Below are positions 25,094-32,744 of a stretch of 64,000 nt of DNA, piece by piece. Source of the stretch: Streptomyces geranii. GTDB lineage: Bacteria > Actinomycetota > Actinomycetes > Streptomycetales > Streptomycetaceae. Below the pieces are notes generated by a model. It ran no database searches. It saw only the letters and a program-made list of their open reading frames with translations, and had not been told where the DNA came from. The stretch covers positions 124,001 to 188,000 of the forward strand of contig NZ_PJME01000006.1 in the NCBI RefSeq assembly GCF_002954775.1, read 5' to 3'. Numbering within the stretch: position 1 is the stretch's first letter; every line of letters starts with the position of its first letter. The position numbers were made by a program, and so were the translations under genes.

Positions 25094-26653
25094 TCACGCC
25101 ACCGTCGACCTGTACAAGCCGAACTCCGCGATCCTCGCCTCCGCCCTCGTCCGGGTCACCCGCACCCGCCAGCGTCTTGCCCTGACCGGGGTCGTCAGGC
25201 GCAGGATGCGGCTGGCGCCGATCGTGCCCGCTGTTGTCACCCGGGTCCAGGTGCCCCCGGTGAACGCCTCGACGACGAAGGCCTCGACCTGCTGGCCGTG
25301 CTGGATGTCCTCCGCGAGGCGGATCCGGTTCGCCTCGCGTTCCCGGCCCAGGTCGACGGTGACGACACCCGGAGTGCGGGTGACCGTCGCGCCGGTCGTC
25401 AGGTCGGTCGGGAGTTCGCGGTCGACCCGCTCGCGGAACTCCCGTAGGCGGGTGACATCGGAGGCGGCGAGGAGGCCGTCGGTGTCCGGTGGGACGTTCA
25501 GGAGCAGTACGGCGTTGCGGCCGACCGAGCCGAAGTAGATCTCGGTCAACTGGTCGACCGACTTGGGCTGTTGGTCCGCGTGGTAGAACCAGCCGTCCCT
25601 GATGGACACGTCGCACTCGGCCGGCCACCACTGCACGTAGTCCGCGACGGAACGGGCTGCCACCAGCGCGTCCCGGCCGCCCATGTCCGCCGCGTCGTAG
25701 GAGAGGGCGAAGTCGGTCCTGCCGTAGTCCTTCTCGGCGACCGGCACGACGCTCCACTCGTTCTCGCGCGCCAGCCCGCCCTCGTTGCCGACCCAGCGGA
25801 CATCGGGGCCGGACACGGCGATCGTGGCGTCCGGGGCGAGCGTGCGGACCAGGGTGTACCAGCTGTCCCAGTCGTACTTCTCGACCTTGTCCGGCGGGAT
25901 GCGCCCCTGGGCACCGTCGAACCAGACCTCGTCGACCGGCCCGTACTCGGTGAGGACCTCGTAGAGTTGGTCGAGCATGTGGGCGCCGTAGTCGGTGGCG
26001 GGGAGGGTGAACGTCGGCCCGTCGGGGCGTTCGTCGCCCTCGACCGAAGTCGGGATGGTGTGCTCGACGCGCGGGCTGCCGTTGGCGTAGACGCCGTGGA
26101 GGTACTGGTTCTCGTCGGCCGGGGAGATGTACACGCCGACCTTCAGCCCGTACCGCCGCATGGAGTCGGCGAAGGAGCGCAGCACATCGCCCTGACCGGC
26201 ACGCCAACTGCTCGACGCCACCGAGTGGTCGGTGTAGCGGGAGGGATAGAGGACGAAGCCGTCGTGGTGCTTGACGGTGAGGATGGCGAGCTTGAAGCCG
26301 CCGTCCCGCAGGGCCCGTGCCCACTGGTCGGTGTCCAGGCCGGTCGGCTGGAAGACGTTCGGGTCCTCGTCGCCGGTGCCCCATTCGAGGCCGGTGAAGG
26401 TGTTGACCCCGAAGTGCAGGAACGCGGTCCGCTCCAGCCGCTGCCAGGCGATCTGCCGTGCGGTGGGCCGGACTTGGGAGGCCTTGGCGACCAGGACGTC
26501 GGCGGAGTCGGTAGGGCTGACGGGGATACGGAAGTTCGGCTCCTCCGCGAGCCGGGCCCCCGCCGGGGCCGGGGCGGCCAGAGCGAGGGAGGTACCGCGC
26601 GAGGCGACCAGCGCGGCGGCGGCTGTGACGAACAGACGTCTGGAGACTGTCAT
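25094..26653 (-). CDS. Secreted alpha-L-fucosidase (GH29)
   Basis: 519 residues. Signal peptide MTVSRRLFVTAAAALVASRG with a Tat-like Arg pair. The GH29 barrel covers about 60-370: RTAFLHFGVNTFTGLEWGTG, ILTVKHHDGFVLYPS, KVGVYISPAD and VDEVWFDGAQG, the last with the Asp nucleophile at about residue 243. The C-terminal 120 residues (TVDLGREREANRIRLAEDI ... IAEFGLYR) look like an F5/8-type carbohydrate-binding domain. It releases L-fucose from glycans outside the cell, feeding the adjacent importer and catabolic operon. Confidence 0.92.
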   Translation of the reverse strand: MTVSRRLFVTAAAALVASRGTSLALAAPAPAGARLAEEPNFRIPVSPTDSADVLVAKASQVRPTARQIAWQRLERTAFLHFGVNTFTGLEWGTGDEDPNVFQPTGLDTDQWARALRDGGFKLAILTVKHHDGFVLYPSRYTDHSVASSSWRAGQGDVLRSFADSMRRYGLKVGVYISPADENQYLHGVYANGSPRVEHTIPTSVEGDERPDGPTFTLPATDYGAHMLDQLYEVLTEYGPVDEVWFDGAQGRIPPDKVEKYDWDSWYTLVRTLAPDATIAVSGPDVRWVGNEGGLARENEWSVVPVAEKDYGRTDFALSYDAADMGGRDALVAARSVADYVQWWPAECDVSIRDGWFYHADQQPKSVDQLTEIYFGSVGRNAVLLLNVPPDTDGLLAASDVTRLREFRERVDRELPTDLTTGATVTRTPGVVTVDLGREREANRIRLAEDIQHGQQVEAFVVEAFTGGTWTRVTTAGTIGASRILRLTTPVRARRWRVRVTRTRAEARIAEFGLYRSTVA

Positions 26654-26706
26654 GGGGAACGGGCTCCTCGGGTCAGTGGTCAGGGGTTCGAGGTATCAGG
26701 GGACTT

Positions 26707-28554
26707 TCAGTGGAGGGCGGGCAAGTGCCAGACAGCGGGCGGCTGTTGGTCCGGCGGGTACTGCACGAGCCGTCCGTCCCCGGTCACGTGCACCGCCATC
26801 CGCGTGATCGCGTTGACGAGCGTGAAGCCCCCGGACGCCTGCGCCAACTCCCAGCGCTGCAAGGTGTTTCCGGCATCGCAGGTCTGTGCCGTGATCTCTA
26901 CGCCGGGCTGGAGCGGGGTGTTGAGCGTGAGCTTTCCGCCGCGCACCTCCAGGCAGCCGCCGCCGGTCCGCAGGGTGACGTAGCCGTCGGGGGTGCGCTT
27001 GACGTCGGCGGTGAGGGTGGTGGCGCCCGACCTGAAGGTGTACGTCCCGTCCGCGACCGGTACCCGGGTCAGGTCCCGCCAGCCGGGTGCGTGGCCGACA
27101 GCGGTCGCGCGCGCCGTGAACTGGGCGTAGGTGGCGTCGGGACGGGGGTCGCCCCAGGTGGCCTGGGCGACGTGCCGTAGTGCGGGGTCGGTGTCGACGG
27201 CGACCTCGTTCTCGGTCTCGCCGCGTCCGTTGTCGGGCCAGAGGCTGATCTTCGCGCCGGTGATGCCCCGGCTGGAGGTGACCTTCTCGCCCTCGAAGCT
27301 GCGCGGGTCCCAACTCTGGTCGTACAGGCCCTTGGTGTCGGTGTGGAAGCCGCCCCGGACGAGGTACAGAGCGTAGGCCGCGTTCATCAACGGGTAGCCC
27401 TGGGCCAGGATTTGGCTCGGCTTCACGGCCACGTTCAGCCAGTGCTCGACCGTCGTGCCCGCCGTCACCCGGACGGTGTTGGCGCCGGTGAGGCCGTCGT
27501 TCCAGATGCGCAGCTTCTTGCCCTTGGCCGTCACATAGGTCTGGACGCGGTTGACGAAGTCGATGAAGGCGTCCTGCGGGGTGGCGTTCGCCCCGTACTT
27601 CTCCCGTGCGTAGCGCAGGACTTGGGGGTACTTGGCGAAGTCGGAGCCGAGCATGTACTCGTCGGCGCCCATGTGCCAGGAGCCGCCGGTGAAGACCTGG
27701 GCGTACTCGTCGATCAGGCTCGTGTAGTAGTCGAAGGCGGCGGGCTGGGTGATGTCGAGCCTGCTGGGCTGCTTGTTGCCGTCGGAGTCGGTGAGCTGGA
27801 GGTCGGGGCGGTTCTCGATCCAGGGGTCCATGTGGCCCGGGGAGTTGATCTCCGGGATGATCTCGACGTGGTACTTGTCGCCGAGGGCGACGAGCCGCCG
27901 GATCTCGTCCTTGGTGTAGTAGCCCCAGGTGTTGGCCTCGGGATGGGCGTCGCTCTTCACCTTGAGTTCCAGGAGCAGCTGGTTGAGCTTGTGGTACGCC
28001 ATGTCGCGTACGAGGTTCTCCAGCCACTCGGTCGAGATGTGGATGTAGCAGGCGCACACGCCGACGCCCCGCTCCGCGTACCGGGGTACGTCGACCGTGC
28101 GACCGGCGGGGATCCGGTCGCCCTGGGCGAGGAGTTGGAGGAGGGTGCGGGTGCCGTAGAAGGCGCCGCGCTCGGTCGCGCCGGTCACCGACAGCCGTGC
28201 GCCCGCCCGGAGTTCGTACCCCTCGGCACCCAGCGCGGCCCGGCCCGGCTGGACGTCGATAACGATGTCACCGGTACGCGCGCCGGCACTGACCACGGGT
28301 ACGTTGCCGTGGCCCGCGTCGCGCAGGTCGTCGGCGAGGGTGTCCGCGACCCTGCGCTCGGGCGCGCTGTCGGCGACCAGCCGGGCGGAGCCGCCGTACT
28401 GATAACTCCCCTGCTCCGGGGTCCAGTTGGTGAGGGCGGGGACGGTGATCGGGATGCTCGCCGCCACCGTGCCCGCGACGGCCGGTACCGGGGCGGCCAG
28501 CAGCAGAAGGGCGACCAGCGCGCCCAGGAGCCGACGTCTTGGATACGTACTCAT
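26707..28554 (-). CDS. Secreted GH20 hexosaminidase/lacto-N-biosidase-like enzyme with ricin-type module
   Basis: 615 residues. ATG 28554 is chosen because GGGAG lies 8 nt upstream; an earlier ATG has none. Sec signal (RRRLLGALVALLLLAAPVPAVAG). An alpha/beta GH20b domain (about 40-150), then the catalytic barrel with HMGADEYM (about 293-300), whose Asp-Glu pair is the GH20 signature; the order and spacing recall lacto-N-biosidases. C-terminal part (about 500-615) contains LRTGGGCLEVRGGKL and QTCDAGNTLQRWELA, a ricin-B (CBM13) fold. Removes terminal N-acetylhexosamine or a disaccharide from glycans. Upstream of the fucosidase gene on the same strand (53-nt gap), so both may be coexpressed. Confidence 0.88.
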   Translation of the reverse strand: MSTYPRRRLLGALVALLLLAAPVPAVAGTVAASIPITVPALTNWTPEQGSYQYGGSARLVADSAPERRVADTLADDLRDAGHGNVPVVSAGARTGDIVIDVQPGRAALGAEGYELRAGARLSVTGATERGAFYGTRTLLQLLAQGDRIPAGRTVDVPRYAERGVGVCACYIHISTEWLENLVRDMAYHKLNQLLLELKVKSDAHPEANTWGYYTKDEIRRLVALGDKYHVEIIPEINSPGHMDPWIENRPDLQLTDSDGNKQPSRLDITQPAAFDYYTSLIDEYAQVFTGGSWHMGADEYMLGSDFAKYPQVLRYAREKYGANATPQDAFIDFVNRVQTYVTAKGKKLRIWNDGLTGANTVRVTAGTTVEHWLNVAVKPSQILAQGYPLMNAAYALYLVRGGFHTDTKGLYDQSWDPRSFEGEKVTSSRGITGAKISLWPDNGRGETENEVAVDTDPALRHVAQATWGDPRPDATYAQFTARATAVGHAPGWRDLTRVPVADGTYTFRSGATTLTADVKRTPDGYVTLRTGGGCLEVRGGKLTLNTPLQPGVEITAQTCDAGNTLQRWELAQASGGFTLVNAITRMAVHVTGDGRLVQYPPDQQPPAVWHLPALH

Positions 28555-28582
28555 CTGGAAGCTCCCATTCATCGGAGGTGTG

Positions 28583-28611
28583 ATGATTGAGCGCACCTCA
28601 GGCACTGTCAA
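28583..28611 (-). promoter_or_regulatory. Sigma-70-type promoter of the GH20 gene
   Basis: Minus strand: -35 TTGACA (28611-28606), 17-nt spacer, -10 AATCAT (28588-28583). The start of transcription would be about 25 nt before ATG 28554, leaving room for the GGGAG ribosome site. The remaining intergenic stretch to 28851 carries no gene. Confidence 0.55.
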
Positions 28612-28851
28612 TGGGGTCCGGAGCCAGGCGAGTTCGGCCAGTGATCGGATGACCAGCGACTCTGCGGCGGGAGCCGGATGCCCCGGCGCGCGAAAAGTCC
28701 AAGAGAGCCAGGCCGAATGTCCAAGGTCCACGACACCTCACCGGCCCCGGCACCGGCTCCCGGCACCGGATCTCGACGCCACCTGTACTCACGAGTAGCC
28801 TCATCGCCTCACGCGTAGCACCATGTGTTGCATCCACCCCGAGGAGCCCCC

Positions 28852-30195
28852 GTGACCAGCTGGGTCGGCCGTACCGCCACCGAGATCGCCGCCGCCGTAC
28901 GCGAGAAGCGCGTGACGCCCCGTGAAGTCGTGGCCGAACATCTTGCCCGTATCGAACTGCTGGACGCCCGCGTGGGAGCGTTCCGCAGGCTGCGGGCCCA
29001 GGAGGCGCTGGCCGAGGCGGACGAGGTGGCCGCCCGCGCCGATCTGGCCGACCTGCCGCTCGCGGGCGTACCCGTCGCGGTCAAGGACAACCTGGGCGTA
29101 CGCGGCGAGTCCACCCGGCACGGCAGCACGGCGACGCCGGACACCCCCGCCGACCACGACCACATCACCGTGGCCCGGCTCCGCGCGGCGGGCGCGATCG
29201 TCGTCGGGGTCACCAATGTGCCCGAGCTGTGCATCTGGGGGACGACCGAGGGCACGCTCGGCACGGCCCGCAACCCGTGGGACACCACCCGTACGGCGGG
29301 CGGTTCGTCGGGTGGCAGCGCGGCTGCCGTCGGCGCGGGGCTGGTGCCGATCGCGCTGGGCAACGACGGCATGGGCTCACTGCGCATCCCCGCCGCCAAC
29401 TGCGGTGTCGTCACCATCAAGCCGGGCCTCGGGGTGGTCCCGGCGGGCATCGGCAACGGCGACTGGTTCGGCATGTCGGAGAACGGCCCGCTGGCGACGA
29501 CGGTCGAGGACGCCCGCCTGATGCTGTCGGTCCTCGCGGACACGGAGTTCGTACGGTCGGACGCGCACGCGGGCCGCAAGGTCGCGCTCTCCGTCCGCAG
29601 CCCCATCACCGGCGTCACGATCAGCAGGCCGTACGTCTCCGCGGCGCGCGAGGCCGCCGCCCTGCTCGACGGCGCCGGTCACCAGGTGCGGCCCGCCGAC
29701 CCGCCGTACCCGCTGTCGATCGGCGTCACCTCCTTCACCCACTGGACGGCGGGCACGGCACGGGACTCCGAGGGCTTCGACCGGAGTGCGCTCACCCGGC
29801 GCACCCGGGTGCACGCGGCCGTCGGACGCCGGTTCGTCGGCTACGTCGAGCGCGGTCAGCACAAGGAGCAACTGCGGCGCCGGCTGGAGCCGTTCTTCGC
29901 CGAGCACGACGTCCTGCTCACTCCGGCGCTGGCCCGCCGCTCCCCCGCCGCCGTGGCCTGGCACGAGCGGGGCTGGCTGCGCAATGTCCTCGCCAACACC
30001 AACTACTCGCCGATGACGCCCCCGTGGAACCTGACGGGCTGGCCGGCGATGGCCGTACCGTTCGGCAGCCTGCCCTCGGGTGCGCCCTGCGCCGTCCAAT
30101 TGGTGGGCCGCCCGGGCTCGGAGGCCGTACTCCTTGACGTGGCCCAGCAGTTGGAGGAGCTGCACCCCTGGCAGCGGACGGCTCCGCTCGACTAG
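28852..30195 (+). CDS. Amidase (amidase signature family)
   Basis: 447 residues from GTG 28852 (GAGGAG upstream). The amidase catalytic triad is visible: Lys in VAVKDNLG (about 75), cis-Ser and nucleophile Ser in GGSSGGSAAAVGAG (about 150-155). Homologues hydrolyse small amides, including indoleacetamide or glutamyl-tRNA amide; this one lacks GatB/C neighbours, so it is not the tRNA enzyme. Substrate unknown. In a usual conserved block it reads NDGMGSLRIPAANCG, where most amidases have D-G-G-S-I-R; Gly is replaced by Met. Confidence 0.9.
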   Translation: MTSWVGRTATEIAAAVREKRVTPREVVAEHLARIELLDARVGAFRRLRAQEALAEADEVAARADLADLPLAGVPVAVKDNLGVRGESTRHGSTATPDTPADHDHITVARLRAAGAIVVGVTNVPELCIWGTTEGTLGTARNPWDTTRTAGGSSGGSAAAVGAGLVPIALGNDGMGSLRIPAANCGVVTIKPGLGVVPAGIGNGDWFGMSENGPLATTVEDARLMLSVLADTEFVRSDAHAGRKVALSVRSPITGVTISRPYVSAAREAAALLDGAGHQVRPADPPYPLSIGVTSFTHWTAGTARDSEGFDRSALTRRTRVHAAVGRRFVGYVERGQHKEQLRRRLEPFFAEHDVLLTPALARRSPAAVAWHERGWLRNVLANTNYSPMTPPWNLTGWPAMAVPFGSLPSGAPCAVQLVGRPGSEAVLLDVAQQLEELHPWQRTAPLD

Positions 30196-30223
30196 CTCCT
30201 CAGATCCTCATGTCCTCACGTCC

Positions 30224-30727
30224 TCATGAAGCGGGTTCGTCGCCGAGGGCCTTGTACATGATGTGCAGGCCCACCCGGCCGTCCCGGGGATGGTCGAAGG
30301 CGTCCGGGACGGTGCCGAGGATCGTGAAGCCGAGCGAACTCCACAGCTTGACCGCCGGGTTGGTCTCGACGACCGCGTTGAAGACCATGCCCCGATAGCC
30401 GTGGACCACGGCCTCACTCAGGACGTGTTCGGCGAGGGCGCGGCCGATGCCACGGCCTCCGCAGTCGGGGTCGACCATGAACCCGGCGTTGGCGATCCGG
30501 GCGGCGGGACCACCGTAGTTGGGGGCGAGAAAGGCGGAGCCGACCACGGCTCCGGCGGGGTCCTCTGCGACGTACACGCGCTTGGCCGGGCTCATCCACA
30601 GGGCGCGGGCCGCTTCCTCGGAGGTGTCCGGGTCCCAGGTGTAGGTGTCTGCGGCGGCGACGATGCGGTGCCAGAACGGCCAGATCCGCGGCCAGTCACC
30701 GGCCGCGGCTTCCCTGATGATCAGCAT
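30224..30727 (-). CDS. GNAT-family N-acetyltransferase
   Basis: 167 residues. Acetyl-CoA site in FMVDPDCGGRGIGRALAEHVLSEA (about 83-105, R-G-I-G pattern), then NAVVETNPAVKLWSSLGFTILGTVPDAF. The end of the protein resembles phosphinothricin/L-methionine sulfoximine-type acetyltransferases. Substrate unknown. It lies 57 nt downstream of the small peptide gene on the same strand and may share its transcript. Confidence 0.9.
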   Translation of the reverse strand: MLIIREAAAGDWPRIWPFWHRIVAAADTYTWDPDTSEEAARALWMSPAKRVYVAEDPAGAVVGSAFLAPNYGGPAARIANAGFMVDPDCGGRGIGRALAEHVLSEAVVHGYRGMVFNAVVETNPAVKLWSSLGFTILGTVPDAFDHPRDGRVGLHIMYKALGDEPAS

Positions 30728-30784
30728 GGGCGCGAGTCTGGCACGCCCATGCCGATGTCGATCTCGACGGGTCCCTGCGTGGCG

Positions 30785-30958
30785 TCAGTCGACGCTGGGC
30801 AGGATGTGCGGCTCGGCGAGGTCGTCCTCGTAGCCCGCCAGACGGATCGGGGCCGACCTGGCCCAGACGTCGAGGCTGCCGAGCCGGTCGCTCCGGTCGA
30901 CGGGGGCCGTCGTGCGTTCCTCTGGGCCTTGTTCGAGATTCGTCTTCTCCGGTGTCAC
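30785..30958 (-). CDS. 57-residue acidic peptide of unknown function
   Basis: 57 residues from GTG 30958. An AAGGAG ribosome site 6-7 nt upstream gives good support; a longer in-frame start at 31027 has none. The N-terminal half is charged and Glu/Thr-rich (TPEKTNLEQGPEERTT), the second half is better ordered: RLGSLDVWARSAPIRLAGYE, then acidic DDLAEPHILPSVD. No Cys, signal peptide or membrane helix. I do not recognise a family. Leader-like front plus aromatic/charged tail and a GNAT gene directly downstream could mean a modified peptide, but no RiPP enzyme is present here. Confidence 0.6.
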   Translation of the reverse strand: MTPEKTNLEQGPEERTTAPVDRSDRLGSLDVWARSAPIRLAGYEDDLAEPHILPSVD

Positions 30959-31398
30959 CGCGCACTCCTTATGTGTCGGGTCACCCTCAGGACATTCGGG
31001 ACCAGCCTGCCGCCGGTCGCTCCACATCCACTCGGGTCTGGGTCAAGAGCAGTCAGGACGCGGTGGCGCCGGTGACGGACCGTGGGTGTGGGTGGAACCC
31101 AGTCGTGCTGCCCGTCCGCTCCAGTATTAACCAAATGAGCGCGAGCCCGCTCGATGGGGTGAAAACAAGGGGTAAAGATCTCACGTCGCCCAGAGTTCAT
31201 TCGGCCATAATCTGGGGTTGTTTGTGACGTGGAGCACGGTTTGAGCATCACCCGTACGGCTCAACCCACGCACCCGTGTACGCCATTGCCGGAACACGTC
31301 CGGCAGTTCAGCTCCCGTTGGCCCGCGCGCAAGCCGGCCCTGATCTGCTGCCAGAAGGCAACGGCTGGTCCCGCGGTAGGACTCGGGAGGACTGACGC
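30959..31398. promoter_or_regulatory. Divergent promoter region of the peptide and HD-like genes
   Basis: 440 nt with no convincing gene. An AT-richer centre (31125-31215) holds candidate -10 elements, a TAATAC-like one on the minus strand (around 31125) and CATAAT on the plus strand (31205-31210). A plus-strand frame from 31229 to 31417 lacks a ribosome site and overlaps the next gene. If the minus promoter is right, the peptide mRNA has a leader of about 150 nt. Confidence 0.4.
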
Positions 31399-31848
31399 AT
31401 GGAGCTGCGCGGCATAGAGGAGCTGATGGATCTGCTGCACGCCTGCCGGGGCACCCCTGAGCACGGCACCGACCCCGTCGACCTGCACCAGCACGCGCTC
31501 CAGACGGCCGCCCTGCTGCGCCGAAGTCGCCCCGCCGACAAGGAACTCCAGATCGCGGGCCTGGTCCACGTCATAGGCCGACTCCTCGCCCCCGGCGACC
31601 CCACCCGCCACGCCCGTACGGCGGCACACGCGGTACGGCACCTGCTCGGCGAACGGGTCGCCCGCCTCGTACACGACAGCCCGCACGCCACGGACCGGGA
31701 CCCGCACACGGACGCGGACACCCTCACCCTGCGCCAGGCGGACGAGGCGGCCCACACCCCCGGCGTCGACGCGGGCGTACTGGAGGACTGGCGCACGCTC
31801 CTTGAGCTGCTCGCGGAACAGCACTCCAGACTGGGCGCCGTCGACTGA
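31399..31848 (+). CDS. HD-domain-like protein with broken HD pair
   Basis: 149 residues from ATG 31399 (GGGAGGA 8 nt upstream). The N-terminal 90 residues match the HD/mixed-valence di-iron oxygenase pattern (PhnZ/inositol-oxygenase type): HQHALQTAALLRRS, then AGLVHVIGRLL where the family has L-L-H-D-I-G-H, and a later RHLLGERVARLVHDSPHA. The Asp of the metal-binding HD pair is Val, so the usual di-metal site cannot form as in active enzymes. The C-terminal half is Arg/Asp-rich. May be a non-catalytic relative. Confidence 0.65.
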   Translation: MELRGIEELMDLLHACRGTPEHGTDPVDLHQHALQTAALLRRSRPADKELQIAGLVHVIGRLLAPGDPTRHARTAAHAVRHLLGERVARLVHDSPHATDRDPHTDADTLTLRQADEAAHTPGVDAGVLEDWRTLLELLAEQHSRLGAVD

Positions 31849-31923
31849 CCCCGCGAATGACACCGCGAACCGCCGTACGCCCGAGGGCTGTTGGCTGACG
31901 ACCCGTCATGAGACGGTACGCGG

Positions 31924-32685
31924 ATGACGTCACCGTACGGACTCGACGGACGGGTCGCTCTGATCACCGGGGGCACGCGAGGCATCGGGCTGGCTGTCGC
32001 GGAGGCGCTGGTGCGGGCGGGGGCTCAGGTGTGCGTAACGGCCCGCGATCCGGCCGGGGTTGCGCAGGCCGCCAAGACACTCGGCGGGATCGGCCTGGCG
32101 GGAAGTGTCGCCGACCCCGCACACCTATCCCTGTTGACCGAGTTCACACTCGACACCTTCGGCCGCCTAGACATCGTCGTGAACAACGCGGCCACGAACC
32201 AGCCCTACGGCCCGCTCATGGACGCCGACCCCGACATCTGGCGCGAGGCGTTCACGGTCAACGTCGAGGCACCACTACGCCTGACGCAACACGCCTGGCG
32301 AGCCTGGATGCGCGAACACGGCGGCACGATCGTCAACATCTGCACAGAGGGCGCCACACACGTGGGCCCCAACGTGGGCGCCTACGGCACGACAAAGGCC
32401 GCCCTGCTCCACCTCACGCAACAACTGGCGGGCGAGCTGGCCCCGAAGGTCCGCGTCAACTCGGTCTCCCCCGGCCTGGTCCGCACGGAAATGGCCCGTT
32501 TCGTATGGGAACCGGGAGAGCAGGAAATCGCAACCGGCCTACCCCTGGCCCGAATCGGCGAACCCGATGACATCGCCCAAGCAGTCCTATGGCTGGCGTC
32601 AGACGCAGCAGAGTGGGTGACAGGAACAGACCTGGTGGTAGACGGCGGCACACGGGTAAAACCGGCGAGACCGACACCTACCTAG
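31924..32685 (+). CDS. Short-chain dehydrogenase/reductase
   Basis: 253 residues. SDR motifs: TGGTRGIG (about 16-23), NNAAT and the active site YGTTK (Tyr-Lys). The Ser that usually stands 13 residues before Tyr is Thr (NICTEGA). C-terminal block ASDAAEWVTGTDLVVDGG is typical of FabG-like oxidoreductases. ATG 31924 has no ribosome site and may be leaderless. Substrate unknown. The stop codon lies inside a copy of the dispersed repeat. Confidence 0.88.
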   Translation: MTSPYGLDGRVALITGGTRGIGLAVAEALVRAGAQVCVTARDPAGVAQAAKTLGGIGLAGSVADPAHLSLLTEFTLDTFGRLDIVVNNAATNQPYGPLMDADPDIWREAFTVNVEAPLRLTQHAWRAWMREHGGTIVNICTEGATHVGPNVGAYGTTKAALLHLTQQLAGELAPKVRVNSVSPGLVRTEMARFVWEPGEQEIATGLPLARIGEPDDIAQAVLWLASDAAEWVTGTDLVVDGGTRVKPARPTPT

Positions 32686-32714
32686 GGGCGCGGGGAACTG
32701 CGCGACAAGCCCCC
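32684..32714. repeat. Dispersed intergenic repeat (copy 3, inverted)
   Basis: Reverse-oriented copy of the core: AGGGGCGCGGGGAACTGCGC followed by GAC and a C-run. It starts on the TAG of the SDR gene (31924-32685) and separates it from the convergent Cys4-SDR gene, so it fits a bidirectional terminator role. Confidence 0.7.
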
Positions 32715-32744
32715 ACGAGCCCGCAGCCGCCCCACAACCCCGAC

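Noticed and set aside
30785..31027. 80-residue version of the small peptide
   Set aside because: The first 23 residues have no ribosome site, whereas GTG 30958 has AAGGAG at the right distance.
31229..31417. Possible small gene (62 codons) upstream of the HD-like gene
   Set aside because: No ribosome site, no recognisable features, and overlap with the well-supported start at 31399.
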